Translations under genes and position numbers: made by a program
The notes under the pieces: generated by a model
Seen by the model: the letters and a program-made list of their open reading frames with translations, nothing else
Database searches by the model: none
What the model was told of the DNA's origin: nothing
DNA from: Symbiodinium natans
Taxonomy: Eukaryota > Sar > Dinophyceae > Suessiales > Symbiodiniaceae
Reading direction: 5' to 3'
Assembly (NCBI GenBank): GCA_905221605.1
Contig: CAJNDS010002195.1
Location: 491,940 to 511,939, forward strand
DNA length: 20,000 nt
Part shown: positions 8,333 to 15,812 of the stretch, piece after piece
Layout: each line of letters begins with the position of its first letter
Numbering within the stretch: the stretch's first letter is position 1

Positions 8333-8687
8333 GCCGTGTTGAAGGAGGCGTTCTTACTTATCACTTGATTCTCTCAACTGGCTACAACGAGGCGTGATGC
8401 GTGTCATGACGTTCTTAACTTAATGGCGACTTAACATGTTGCATATGCCGCGTGCTATGGAATGAGATGTTATAATGGCCAATGAAGGTGCACGGCTCGC
8501 GTCTGGTGCGGGTACTTTTTCTCTCTCCAAGCCGAGATTCGGATGTAGGTGAGATAGATCAGGGCTCGTTTTTCCGAAAATTCAAAACAAAACGACCAAC
8601 GATAAAATGTTGCCAATCGCTGTGGAATGTCGATCTCGGTCATCTTGTGAATCGTCTTCGGCTTCGGTGTGTTTTGAGCGCGTAACT
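8333..8687. other. Intergenic spacer, A/T-rich in the middle
   Basis: No gene is supported in these 355 bases. It holds a copy of the 19-bp repeat (8392-8410) followed at once by TTCTTAA (8412-8418), the palindrome AACATGTT (8433-8440), and a TATAA-like word on the minus strand near 8470-8476. The tract 8566-8608 is A/T-rich, reads T-rich on the minus strand and sits just after the 8688 stop, where a 3' untranslated region would lie. Confidence 0.45.
8392..8410 (+). repeat. Shared 19-bp spacer repeat, diverged copy
   Basis: GCGTGATGCGTGTCATGAC, 19 bp. It keeps the ends GCRTGA and TGAC of the consensus and is followed by GTTCTTAA. The middle is diverged, so this copy is less sure than those at 16898-17253. 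Confidence 0.35.
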
Positions 8688-9471
8688 TCATTGCGTCGTC
8701 GAACTGGATGATGTAGGATTTGGTCTGCTGGGGTTGGGATCGTAGGGAGTTCTGGACTTGGAGCGGTATTGTCCCACGGGTACTGCATCCGGGTTGGCAG
8801 ACGGTCTGGTTCCCGGTTTGAAGTAATTGTACATGTAGGTGATGGTCTGTCCGTGTTTTTCGAGCTGCTCTTCGACTTTGTCGAGGCGAACACGGGCGTA
8901 TTCAATGCTGTCGAAGAGGAGGGATCTGCCGGTGTGGGGATCTTCACGTGGTTGGGTGGAATGTTGTTGGATCTTGTCTTTCATGACCTCCATGACGTAG
9001 ACTAACGCATCCAATCTGCTCTCCACTTCGATGATTCGGCTGGTTTGTTTGGCTTGTTCTCTCTGGATCTCCCGTGATCTTTTGGTGGATTTGGCGTATG
9101 GAATGTGTGTGCCGCTGGATCATGTTGTCATTGGTGGCTCTGGCGGAGTCGGCTCGAAGGGCTGCTAGCCTGACTTCTTGGTTTTCTTGAAGGATCGCAC
9201 TGGTGCTTGTGTGCAGGTATATGTAGTCGATCGTGTTGTCGATGATTTCGAGCCTGTGGTTGATGGCTGCAATGCGGTCATTTTGGAGTCCGAGGAGGTG
9301 TCGGACGGCTTCAAGACCTTCTCCTTGTTCAGCTTGTCGCTGCTGGCAAGGCGTAGCCTGTGGTGTGATTTCATGTGAATCTTGATGTGCATCTGGAGTG
9401 TCTCTCGTAGTAGGCGTTGGAGCCGGTCGGTCCTCCTGGATCTTGTTGGTGGAAGACATCGACATCGACAT
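8688..9471 (-). CDS. Coiled-coil protein with one frame break
   Basis: ATG 9471 starts with an MSMSMSS repeat and a polar, Pro/Gln-rich leader. Heptad-like segments follow (GLEAVRHLLGLQNDRIAAIN, then LAALRADSARATNDNM). Near 9100 the coding signal moves by +1 into the frame ending at TGA 8688. That frame continues the coiled coil (SREIQREQAKQTSRIIEVES, then YARVRLDKVEEQLEKHGQ) and ends in a Pro/Ser-rich tail. Both parts are C/G-biased and amphipathic, so they read as one protein of about 260 residues. Coiled coils of this size are common in multimerising ORF1 or Gag-like proteins of retroelements and in viral structural proteins. No membrane span is visible. The break could be one inserted base. 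Confidence 0.6.
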
Positions 9472-9556
9472 GGACAGCGTGAAGGTTGATCTCGTGTGAT
9501 GGAATCACGTAGTTTACCACACTTGATGCACAAGCTGCAGCGTGAAACACATGTAC

Positions 9557-9570
9557 TAAACCCTAAACCC
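9557..9570 (+). repeat. Telobox / two TTTAGGG-type telomere units
   Basis: AAACCCTAAACCCT, two units of CCCTAAA type, 86-99 bp upstream of the ATG at 9471. This is the Arabidopsis-type telomere unit, known in plants, many algae and dinoflagellates. In plant promoters the same word is called a telobox. Two units could be a chance or interstitial relic. Confidence 0.5.
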
Positions 9571-9598
9571 TTGGACACATGAGTGTGAATGTTTCGCA

Positions 9599-9642
9599 CA
9601 TGCCGTCATGATGCATGAAATGTTTTCACATGAGCAGGCATG
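9599..9642. repeat. Cluster of five CATG words
   Basis: Five CATG tetramers occur within 44 bp (starting at 9599, 9607, 9614, 9629, 9639), just after the stop of the reverse transcriptase gene. About one per 256 bp is expected by chance. Similar density is seen at 14109-14262. Confidence 0.4.
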
Positions 9643-9657
9643 GTAGTGTGCAACGAC

Positions 9658-10770
9658 TTATCGTGTCGGTCTATGCACAAAATGGAGCATATCTGGATCG
9701 TGGCGTTGATACAGAGCTCGTAGTTGTCGAAGTTGGAGTAGACGTACTCTTTCCGGGTACGCGATCTTGGAGATCATGTGTCGTCTGGTGCGGTAGGCGC
9801 TGGCTCGATGCATCATAGGTGTTGATCCTCTGGGGGAGAGTAGTTGATGTGTTGCTGAAGGAAGTATGAGTTGAACTTCTCCTTGATGAAGGTCTATGCG
9901 ACACCCTAGATAGTCGGTGTGGTCCTGCTCCTCCAACAAAATCGGAGGTCCATAGAATTCCGTCTGAAGAAACTCATGCCACGGCGCAGTGCAGGCCCAA
10001 GTTGTGGGTAGTATGCAGATGCGGTCGTCGACATATCTTTTGGTGAACTTGTTGAAGATCTGACTGGAGGCCAGCACCGATCTGTACGTGTTGTACCATT
10101 GATGTTCCTCGACACAACAAACCATGTGACATAGTACCGGGGACATGGGATGTCCCATGGGACTGCCTCTTGTTTGTTTGTAGACCTGTTGTTGGGACGT
10201 GAAGTAGCTGCACTTGAGGACGTATTGTGCGATGTCCCAAATGTCGTACATGTAGATGGTGAATCGTCCCTGGTTGATCTTCCTGATCTTGCCGCTGAAT
10301 GTTCTGGCGACGCGTAGTGTCTTCTTGGTGTCGTATGTGATGGTGACGTCATGCCAGTGGTTGAAGCCTCTTTGCGATGCGGTGTAGTACTTGTTCATCG
10401 TAATGGTGAGTGCTTGTAGAATCCGATCCTGTGGTACACTGGTGAAGAAGCCCGCGAGGTCTGCGATCTGGAGGTGCATTTCTCCCTTGCTGGCGTTCAT
10501 GAATGTGTGGAGGTCCCGGAAGATCTTGTAGGAGTTGTCCTGCTGGAGCGCGTCGGGGAATGCTTGGTAAATGATGTTGGTCAGCACCTTGGCTACCACC
10601 GAGAACAGCTTCTTGGCGAAGTGCTGGGAGAAGGAGACGATGGGTCTTGACTTGATGAAGCCTTTCTTTCTTTTGGGGAAAATGTATAAGACACCGGTAT
10701 CTTGGACATTTTGTGTCTTCGAATGCCCCAAGCATACTTGGTCTTGAGTCGTCGTGGTAGTTGATACCAT
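9658..10770 (-). CDS. Reverse transcriptase domain (Penelope-like style)
   Basis: The frame runs to TAA 9658; in-frame ATG 10770 is not necessarily used. The RT motifs are clear: basic PKRKKG and RPIVS (residues 32-46) in the fingers, motif A as ADLAGFFTSVP (103-113) with the first catalytic Asp at 104, GSPMGHPMSP (202-211) for motif B, and RYVDD (245-249) as the catalytic box. An FYGPP..LE segment and a YLGC region follow. Both catalytic Asp residues of YVDD are present, so the polymerase could be active. Upstream in another frame is a GIY-YIG endonuclease, an order known for the permuted Penelope-like clades. The RT coding signal takes over from the upstream frame at about 10675, so expression needs a -1 frame change there. 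It is not a retrovirus, LTR or bacterial group II type as far as I can judge. Confidence 0.85.
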   Translation of the reverse strand: MVSTTTTTQDQVCLGHSKTQNVQDTGVLYIFPKRKKGFIKSRPIVSFSQHFAKKLFSVVAKVLTNIIYQAFPDALQQDNSYKIFRDLHTFMNASKGEMHLQIADLAGFFTSVPQDRILQALTITMNKYYTASQRGFNHWHDVTITYDTKKTLRVARTFSGKIRKINQGRFTIYMYDIWDIAQYVLKCSYFTSQQQVYKQTRGSPMGHPMSPVLCHMVCCVEEHQWYNTYRSVLASSQIFNKFTKRYVDDRICILPTTWACTAPWHEFLQTEFYGPPILLEEQDHTDYLGCRIDLHQGEVQLILPSATHQLLSPRGSTPMMHRASAYRTRRHMISKIAYPERVRLLQLRQLRALYQRHDPDMLHFVHRPTR

Positions 10771-12368
10771 GCGTTGTGGGCCGCAGCAAATGGTGTGAGT
10801 TTGAGTTTGGTGAATACTTGTGGATCTCCGTACATCTTGTCCATCAGTTGCTGGAAGTGGAGCGGGCAGTATGCCAGCATTTTGTGTGGGTGGTGATCTT
10901 CACATGCCAATATGTATCCATCATACTTCTCCTGAAGTTGCTTTACCATGGCGTGGTCGATGTAGGTGGTAGATGGCGAGGGAGTTTGTGGTGTCATCGG
11001 TTGTAACGCCAGCTTGATGGACTCCTCAGATGGTGCGGCAAGGCCATTACGTCTGCACCACTTGAGTAGATCTTGTGTTGTTTGTGATATCCACGTAGCC
11101 GGTTCCGCGAAGGTGCCTGTTTTGGAGGAGTAGGTGACGATGTGATGTAGCGGGTCTTCAGGGCGTGCGTGTTGAAGCTGGAGGTCGATCACCTGGTGCT
11201 TGTCCAGATCTAAGGTGGGCGTGGGACATGTACATCTTCTCGTCGTTCTGGGTCCAAAACATATCTTTTGCCAATTGTGGCACTGAGACTCAATGCTTGA
11301 GCCTGGTCGTACCACGACTGTAGTTTTTGGCACATGTAGTGAACAAAGTTCATGGTTGTGGGTGGTAAGTAGAGCACGAAGAACTTCTCGGAGATGTCGC
11401 TTGCACTCGTCCACGGGTGGGATCATGCTGACTACGAGAGGACGGATGTTGGGAATGTCCAGTTCTCTTTTTTCCAGCGCTTTGACGAGTGCAGACTTGC
11501 AGTACTCCTTGTAGGGCGATTCCAATATGTTGGCCATGCGTAGGAGCATGTAGATGTTCTCGGTGGGGAAGTTGGGGCTGAGGAGTGAGCGTGTAGTTTT
11601 CCATCGCAATGCAGTTGTGGAGCACAAAGAGGTGATGATGCCCCACATTCTCGTTCTGCCATCCACACGGGTCTTAACTGATTTCCATGTAGAAGTTTTG
11701 CGACGCAAATGACGTTGTAATCGAGCTCGAAGTTTGCTGGCGAACACGTTGACATTGGCTATGACTTGTGGCTGAAATGTGCGGCCAGTGTCTTCCTTGA
11801 AGTGCTTGTAGATGAATGGGGCGTTGAGTGAAGGTTGAAGATCTGATATGTCGGATTGTTCCAGCATGTGGAGCTCCGCTGCGTCCCGAGCATGGCGAAC
11901 TTTGATTAGTACATATTCCCAGTATGTACCAGTGGCATGCCAGTAGTGAATATCTGGTTCCGCGTTGACCAGCCTTTGGGCAGCCACGGAGTCGTGCTTG
12001 CGGCTTCTGTTGTCCTCCCGCGTGGTGATCTTGTTGGTGGTGCAGCCGACATACATGCGTTCGTGCAAACGTGAATGATCTACTCGCCAATAAACTGCGT
12101 TGTGCTTGTTGAAGAACTCGAACGTGTAGCTTTGTGGGGTGAGACGGTGAAACTCTCGAAGACGAGTGAGTCGTCGTTTGTCGACTTTTCGTCGAGGAAA
12201 ATGCCATAGGTTTGTGAGCCAAAACTTGCCGTAGAGCCAGGTGGAGTATCTGTGGAGGAAGGGAATGCGGTGGTAGGTGTATTGGACCACGTCTTTCGCG
12301 ATGTCCATACACCTCGTCATGGAAGTGTAGATCTTGGTGAGTCGTCTCGATGGTTGTGTGACTGCCAA
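10593..12368 (-). CDS. GIY-YIG endonuclease and linker, N-terminal part of an EN-RT polyprotein
   Basis: The frame is open from the UGA at 12381 of the upstream gene and contains no ATG until 12320, so it is probably made by readthrough or starts internally. The GIY-YIG domain lies at about residues 88-190: the first strand is NAVYWRV, then ERMYVGCT, an Arg/His helix (REDNRSRKH), a distal Glu (AAELHMLEQ) and the closing LQPSLNAPF typical of the fold. A long linker with paired Cys/His (residues 370-381) leads to YAWGIRRHKMSKIPVSY, where the RT begins. From about 10675 this frame loses codon bias and ends at TAG 10593, while the RT frame takes over. Domain order EN then RT fits Naiad/Chlamys-type Penelope-like elements. 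Nicking of target DNA is the expected role of the endonuclease. Confidence 0.75.
   Translation of the reverse strand: MAVTQPSRRLTKIYTSMTRCMDIAKDVVQYTYHRIPFLHRYSTWLYGKFWLTNLWHFPRRKVDKRRLTRLREFHRLTPQSYTFEFFNKHNAVYWRVDHSRLHERMYVGCTTNKITTREDNRSRKHDSVAAQRLVNAEPDIHYWHATGTYWEYVLIKVRHARDAAELHMLEQSDISDLQPSLNAPFIYKHFKEDTGRTFQPQVIANVNVFASKLRARLQRHLRRKTSTWKSVKTRVDGRTRMWGIITSLCSTTALRWKTTRSLLSPNFPTENIYMLLRMANILESPYKEYCKSALVKALEKRELDIPNIRPLVVSMIPPVDECKRHLREVLRALLTTHNHELCSLHVPKTTVVVRPGSSIESQCHNWQKICFGPRTTRRCTCPTPTLDLDKHQVIDLQLQHARPEDPLHHIVTYSSKTGTFAEPATWISQTTQDLLKWCRRNGLAAPSEESIKLALQPMTPQTPSPSTTYIDHAMVKQLQEKYDGYILACEDHHPHKMLAYCPLHFQQLMDKMYGDPQVFTKLKLTPFAAAHNAWYQLPRRLKTKYAWGIRRHKMSKIPVSYTFSPKERKASSSQDPSSPSPSTSPRSCSRW
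10671..10677 (-). other. Candidate -1 frameshift heptamer C-CCA-AAA
   Basis: In the endonuclease frame the codons read TCC CCA AAA GAA. The heptamer C CCA AAA has the X XXY YYZ form. A -1 slip gives AAA AGA AAG AAA GGC, which is the RT frame (KRKKG). The shift lies exactly where codon bias passes from one frame to the other. It is also a run of four C and four A, where a lost base in the assembly would look the same. Confidence 0.4.
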
Positions 12369-12376
12369 TAGTGTAT

Positions 12377-12383
12377 CTAGTCA
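12377..12383 (-). promoter_or_regulatory. Readthrough-type stop context UGA-CUAG between Gag-like and EN-RT genes
   Basis: The Gag-like frame ends CAT TGA CTA GAT and the same frame continues, without another stop, into the endonuclease. UGA followed by CUAG is the published efficient stop-readthrough context in animal and viral mRNAs. Together with the Gag-before-Pol order this suggests that a fraction of ribosomes reads through to make a fusion. It has not been tested here. Confidence 0.5.
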
Positions 12384-14039
12384 ATGCAGGTAGGCCGCGA
12401 GACCTGCTACCACTGTGGCAACTGCCGCAGTGCCAGCCGTGTTAGACAGTTTGGGAAGTGACCATGCTTTCACCATGGCTTGGTATGCATCGCTCTTGGG
12501 GTTGGCCTCCGCGAAGACGGTGAGTCGTGTAGCAATGTCCTTTTGGGCCTGTAGCCGTGGTCCACTCATCTTCAATGTGTTAATCCACGATGTAGCTGAT
12601 GGTGCTGCATATCGCGTCAACGAGCTGGTGAGTTCGTGAACCTGCTTGATTTTGTCCATCTTGATGTTTTCGGACTTTTCTGCTTTTGGTGCAATGTCGC
12701 TGATGTACTGAATGAGTTCGTCATCGTCGAAGGTCTTCACGAGGTCGAGCAGCGCTTTGTTCTTCCTGGTGTCGGGGGAGTCGAAGGGTTGAGGCGCTGG
12801 GGCCGGCTTGGGTGTGGGAGCCTCCGAAACTGGGCTGGGATGATATGATGGAGTGTCTATGCCGCCGAGATGAGTGTCCTCCAAGTCGGCGTCCATTTGG
12901 GTTTGGTGTTGGGCTGGGGAGGGGGGAGGTGGCATGGCCTGGGTCGGTGGGCCGTGGACCAGTGGGTGTGTGCTACTGACTGGAATCGGCTGAGGATGGT
13001 GGGCCATTCCAGTAACAGAGGGGGTGTCTTGTGTCCATGGCTGTGCCATTGGATGCTGTGTGTGGCTTTGTGTTGTCTCGAAGAACTGTGACATCTGCGT
13101 CTGAGTGGGCGGGATGATGCCTTGTGGGAAAGGCGTTTTGCGGCTTTGGCTGGCGAGTTGAGCTCTCAAATTTGCAATTTCTGCTTCTTTTTCAGCAAGT
13201 TGAGCTCGTACTTGAGGTTGGACTGCGGGTGGATTGTTGTAGCGCATGAGGTCGCCGATGTTGTTGACGAGAAGTTCCAGGGCTTCTTTACGCTGAGCTT
13301 CGCTGGGGAGCATCTCCGTGCTGTTTTTCCATTTCCAGTAGTTGACTGCGATGGCCTCGACGCGGATGCCTCGGTTGCGGATGAAGGTGGATAATTTCAT
13401 GTGAAAGATCGCATCGGGTAACGACTTGTGTCCTTGAAACTGTGTCCATCTCCCATTTGCTAGTTGTCGGAGCATGTAGTTGTGCTTGCCTTCGAAGGCG
13501 ACTTGCCAAATTTTGATGTCCAGCGGATCCATGCCTGATGTACCATTCTTGCGTGCTGACGCCGTTGCTGGTACGGTTCTGGGCATCTGTAGTCCTCCAT
13601 ATTGGTGCTGGTCGTAGAGCGTGTCCGTGGTGTCCCAATGCTCCGGGAGGTCGTTGTCGGGTTGGCATCTCGCAATACCTCTTTGGCTCTGGTTTTGGGG
13701 TTGGTGTGGTGGGGAGTGGTGGCCGCTGAAGTTGAGAAGTGGCAGGGGAATCGCGATAGACTGGGAGGCCTTGGTGGCGTGCATGTCCTTGACTTCGAGG
13801 GTGTGCTGCGTTCCTTGGGCTAAGAGATCGTCTCGGACTGGTTGTCGGAGAATGTCGCCGTTTCGAGTATGTGGGTCGTGAACTTGGGGCGGAGCTTCGT
13901 CGTGATGTAAAGGAGGACCTCGGCGTGCGTGATCGGCTTCTCTGTCTTTTTGATGGTCGTGGGGTGCTGAATCGTCTGGATGGTCTGGCAACGTGTCGAT
14001 CTTGGTGTCGATCGTGGGGACGAGGTCGGCGATCGTCAT
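12381..14039 (-). CDS. Gag-like protein: coiled coil, Pro/Gln-rich region, hydrophobic C-terminus
   Basis: A frame of 552 residues from ATG 14039 (MTIADLVPTIDTKIDTL) to UGA 12381. For about 55 codons after the start (around 13985-13830) the +1 frame has far better codon bias, giving THAEVLLYITTKLRPKF, so the ORF reading of that segment may be wrong. From about residue 170 the frame is secure: a globular block (FEGKHNYMLRQL, AVNYWKWKNSTEML), a coiled coil (AQLAEKEAEIANLRAQL), a long Pro/Gln/His-rich stretch, then a helical C-terminal domain (DLVKTFDDDELIQYISDIA) and a hydrophobic end (AGTAAVATVVAGLAAYL). The tail could be a membrane anchor or a buried helix. Position before EN-RT in the same frame and the general build suggest an ORF1/Gag-like role. 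No zinc knuckle is present in this protein. Confidence 0.65.
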   Translation of the reverse strand: MTIADLVPTIDTKIDTLPDHPDDSAPHDHQKDREADHARRGPPLHHDEAPPQVHDPHTRNGDILRQPVRDDLLAQGTQHTLEVKDMHATKASQSIAIPLPLLNFSGHHSPPHQPQNQSQRGIARCQPDNDLPEHWDTTDTLYDQHQYGGLQMPRTVPATASARKNGTSGMDPLDIKIWQVAFEGKHNYMLRQLANGRWTQFQGHKSLPDAIFHMKLSTFIRNRGIRVEAIAVNYWKWKNSTEMLPSEAQRKEALELLVNNIGDLMRYNNPPAVQPQVRAQLAEKEAEIANLRAQLASQSRKTPFPQGIIPPTQTQMSQFFETTQSHTQHPMAQPWTQDTPSVTGMAHHPQPIPVSSTHPLVHGPPTQAMPPPPSPAQHQTQMDADLEDTHLGGIDTPSYHPSPVSEAPTPKPAPAPQPFDSPDTRKNKALLDLVKTFDDDELIQYISDIAPKAEKSENIKMDKIKQVHELTSSLTRYAAPSATSWINTLKMSGPRLQAQKDIATRLTVFAEANPKSDAYQAMVKAWSLPKLSNTAGTAAVATVVAGLAAYLH

Positions 14040-14301
14040 GTCTTCTGGATCTGTCCGTCATGTCGTGTACGTGACTTGTCTCTGGACTATGTTATGAGAC
14101 TTGGATCACATGCTGCGATGGCGTGAGCATGCATGCAAAGCTCTGCTGATATTCATGAACTCATGCCGCGTGCGTGAACCGTGCAATGTGAACATGGCTC
14201 GTCATGGGACTTCTATTTGATCAGTGCAGACTCGATTCATGTGGCGTGATTTCCTGAGCATGGTGAAACACTAGTAATTATTCTCTTAGCAAAGTAGCCT
14301 C
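14040..14301. other. Spacer upstream of the Gag-like gene
   Basis: No gene is seen in these 262 bases, apart from a second ATG at 14061 in another frame. There are nine CATG words between 14109 and 14262 and a copy of the shared repeat at 14192-14210, followed by TTCTATTTG. A weaker relative ends in TATGAGAC at 14100. The spacer should carry the promoter of the Gag/EN-RT unit. Confidence 0.45.
14192..14210 (+). repeat. Shared 19-bp spacer repeat upstream of Gag/EN-RT
   Basis: ACATGGCTCGTCATGGGAC, 19 bp. It keeps CATG near the start and TGRGAC at the end. It lies 153-171 bp upstream of ATG 14039. Confidence 0.4.
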
Positions 14302-14844
14302 TTATCGTACATGATGCCACTCATGCGATTGATCTTGTCGATCTGCCGTGGTGCACCGTTGAAGTTCAAGTAGAGCTCTTCTGTGGTCTATGAACTCCTC
14401 CCACTCCTGCTGTGTTGGTGTAGGAACGGCCTGATCTGCTTCGAGTGGGGGATCTTGTTGGAATGGTGTAAAAACTCCATCAAGCGTGAACCAACTGGGT
14501 TGATGGATATGCTGGGCGTGATGGCGTTGCACTTGCTCGCGTTGGTGATACTTGATCCAGTAGACTGAATGGTTTCTGGTCAAAGTCGTAGAGGCCAAGG
14601 GGATTGGGAGCCAGCGGAAGGGTGTGCGTGGCTCGTGCTGAAATTGGAACCATGCCCAATCTGCGCGTCCTTCCTTGATGCTGCTGGCCGGAATGCCGAT
14701 CATGGGGATGTGCCCTTCATTGTCGATCTTGTAGAACTTCTCCGTGAGGTGTGGTTGACTGGAGTGCTTGGTGTCCTGGTGGTATGAGGCGTGGCATGGG
14801 TCAGCGAACGTAAAGATCAGTGGATCCCAGAGGCGATGGAGCAC
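14302..14844 (-). CDS. C-terminal block of a long broken coding region
   Basis: The frame is C/G-biased from about 14840 to TAA 14302 (around 180 residues) and has no ATG at its upper end; the codon there is GTG. It contains FYKIDNEGHIPMIGIP, DWAWFQFQHEPRTPFRWL and VYWIKYHQREQ, then an acidic tail. The preceding block ends in another frame at TGA 14817, overlapping by 28 bp, so the two are most simply one protein joined by a -1 change near 14830. The many Trp and His residues resemble the other unknown proteins here. No family was recognised. Confidence 0.55.
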   Translation of the reverse strand: MLHRLWDPLIFTFADPCHASYHQDTKHSSQPHLTEKFYKIDNEGHIPMIGIPASSIKEGRADWAWFQFQHEPRTPFRWLPIPLASTTLTRNHSVYWIKYHQREQVQRHHAQHIHQPSWFTLDGVFTPFQQDPPLEADQAVPTPTQQEWEEFIDHRRALLELQRCTTADRQDQSHEWHHVR

Positions 14845-15812
14845 ATGCGCTGCCGTGGCGTGAGCGGAATTGCAAACCTGGGAGTCCAGATCATGTGGGG
14901 CAGCACGTCGTGGAAGATGTGGTCGACGGTGGGCTTGGTTCTAATGTCCGCTTCCAAGGGTGCCGTCCATGAAGACGTGTTTGTCAACTTCTGTAGCGTG
15001 TCGGTCCATATGTTGGTGGGCCAAGCTTCTGGTATTAGGAAGGTGTCGTCTTCGTATTCAGGCTGAAGTGCGGAATCCACGCTGGGCCATGTCCTGTGTA
15101 GTTGTAGGTCGGCATGAACTTTACGAAAGACAATGTTGCTGACGGCCTGCGAGGTCATGATGCCGGAGATGGTGTTGTGCTTGGCAACCATGGGCTGGTG
15201 GAACGGAGGGTTCGTGTTGTGGACGATCACGCATAGGTCTTGTGTTCTGGGGAGGATAGGCACAAGACCTGCTGTGCTGGGGACGACTTGAGAAGCCCAG
15301 ATCCTGTGAAAATGCACGCAAGTCTGCTCCAGCCTAGCCATGGTCTGCGGGTCCGCGAAATTGTGCGTGAAGATCCAGAGCTCCTCGTTGACGCTTTTGA
15401 ACTTGATGTATCCCCAGTGCCAAAGCTGGTAGATGTTAGGCATGGTGGTCAGGTCGGGATTGGTGCCTTTGCGTATCATCATGCGAAACTGGTATGCGGT
15501 AAACTGCAAGATGCGGATGCCGGAGGGTCCTGTCAGGATGTCCCTGAGCAGGGTTTTGACTTGGTGACGTCGGCTTTTCTTGGAGTGCTCGTTCAGGGAT
15601 TCTGCGTGGCGAAGCATCTGTACGTGCGTGGCTGGGTCGTTGATGTACTCGTTCCAGGACATGAGGATACTCCGCTGCGTTTCTTGCTGAATGGAGGGGA
15701 ACTTGTGCACGAGCTGCTTGGGCAGGAAGTTCATCCGATTGGGGTAGTATCTGATGACTGGTGTGCCATCTTCCTGTATTTCCCAATGATGGGGTTCTAC
15801 ATACGGCAGCAT
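14817..15812 (-). CDS. Third block of a long broken coding region, possible paralog D
   Basis: From ATG 15812 (MLPYVEPHHWEIQEDG) the frame reads about 330 residues to TGA 14817; the same frame is open further up to 16490 but with weaker codon bias. It includes RYYPNRMNFLPKQLVHKF, a basic helix (SLNEHSKKSRRHQVKTLL), YQFRMMIRKGTNPDL, and LWHWGYIKF. The part around FRMMIRKG..PNIYQL can be placed against FRHQGQ..LFHIPK of the 1254-2615 product, but weakly. The ATG overlaps the end of the previous block by 16 bp, so it may be either a separate gene or the same protein after a -1 change. Function is unknown. Confidence 0.55.
   Translation of the reverse strand: MLPYVEPHHWEIQEDGTPVIRYYPNRMNFLPKQLVHKFPSIQQETQRSILMSWNEYINDPATHVQMLRHAESLNEHSKKSRRHQVKTLLRDILTGPSGIRILQFTAYQFRMMIRKGTNPDLTTMPNIYQLWHWGYIKFKSVNEELWIFTHNFADPQTMARLEQTCVHFHRIWASQVVPSTAGLVPILPRTQDLCVIVHNTNPPFHQPMVAKHNTISGIMTSQAVSNIVFRKVHADLQLHRTWPSVDSALQPEYEDDTFLIPEAWPTNIWTDTLQKLTNTSSWTAPLEADIRTKPTVDHIFHDVLPHMIWTPRFAIPLTPRQRMCSIASGIH

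Noticed and set aside
12190-12235. Dinoflagellate spliced-leader relic (GAGCCAAAA match)
   Set aside because: Only a short match, inside the coding sequence of the endonuclease gene, and without the rest of the leader.
13288-14061. Arg/Ser-rich 257-residue frame starting at ATG 14061
   Set aside because: A one-base shift of C/G-ending codons makes Arg, Ser, His and Pro codons, so such RS-rich frames are expected shadows. Its codon bias is poor and other frames over the same stretch are better.
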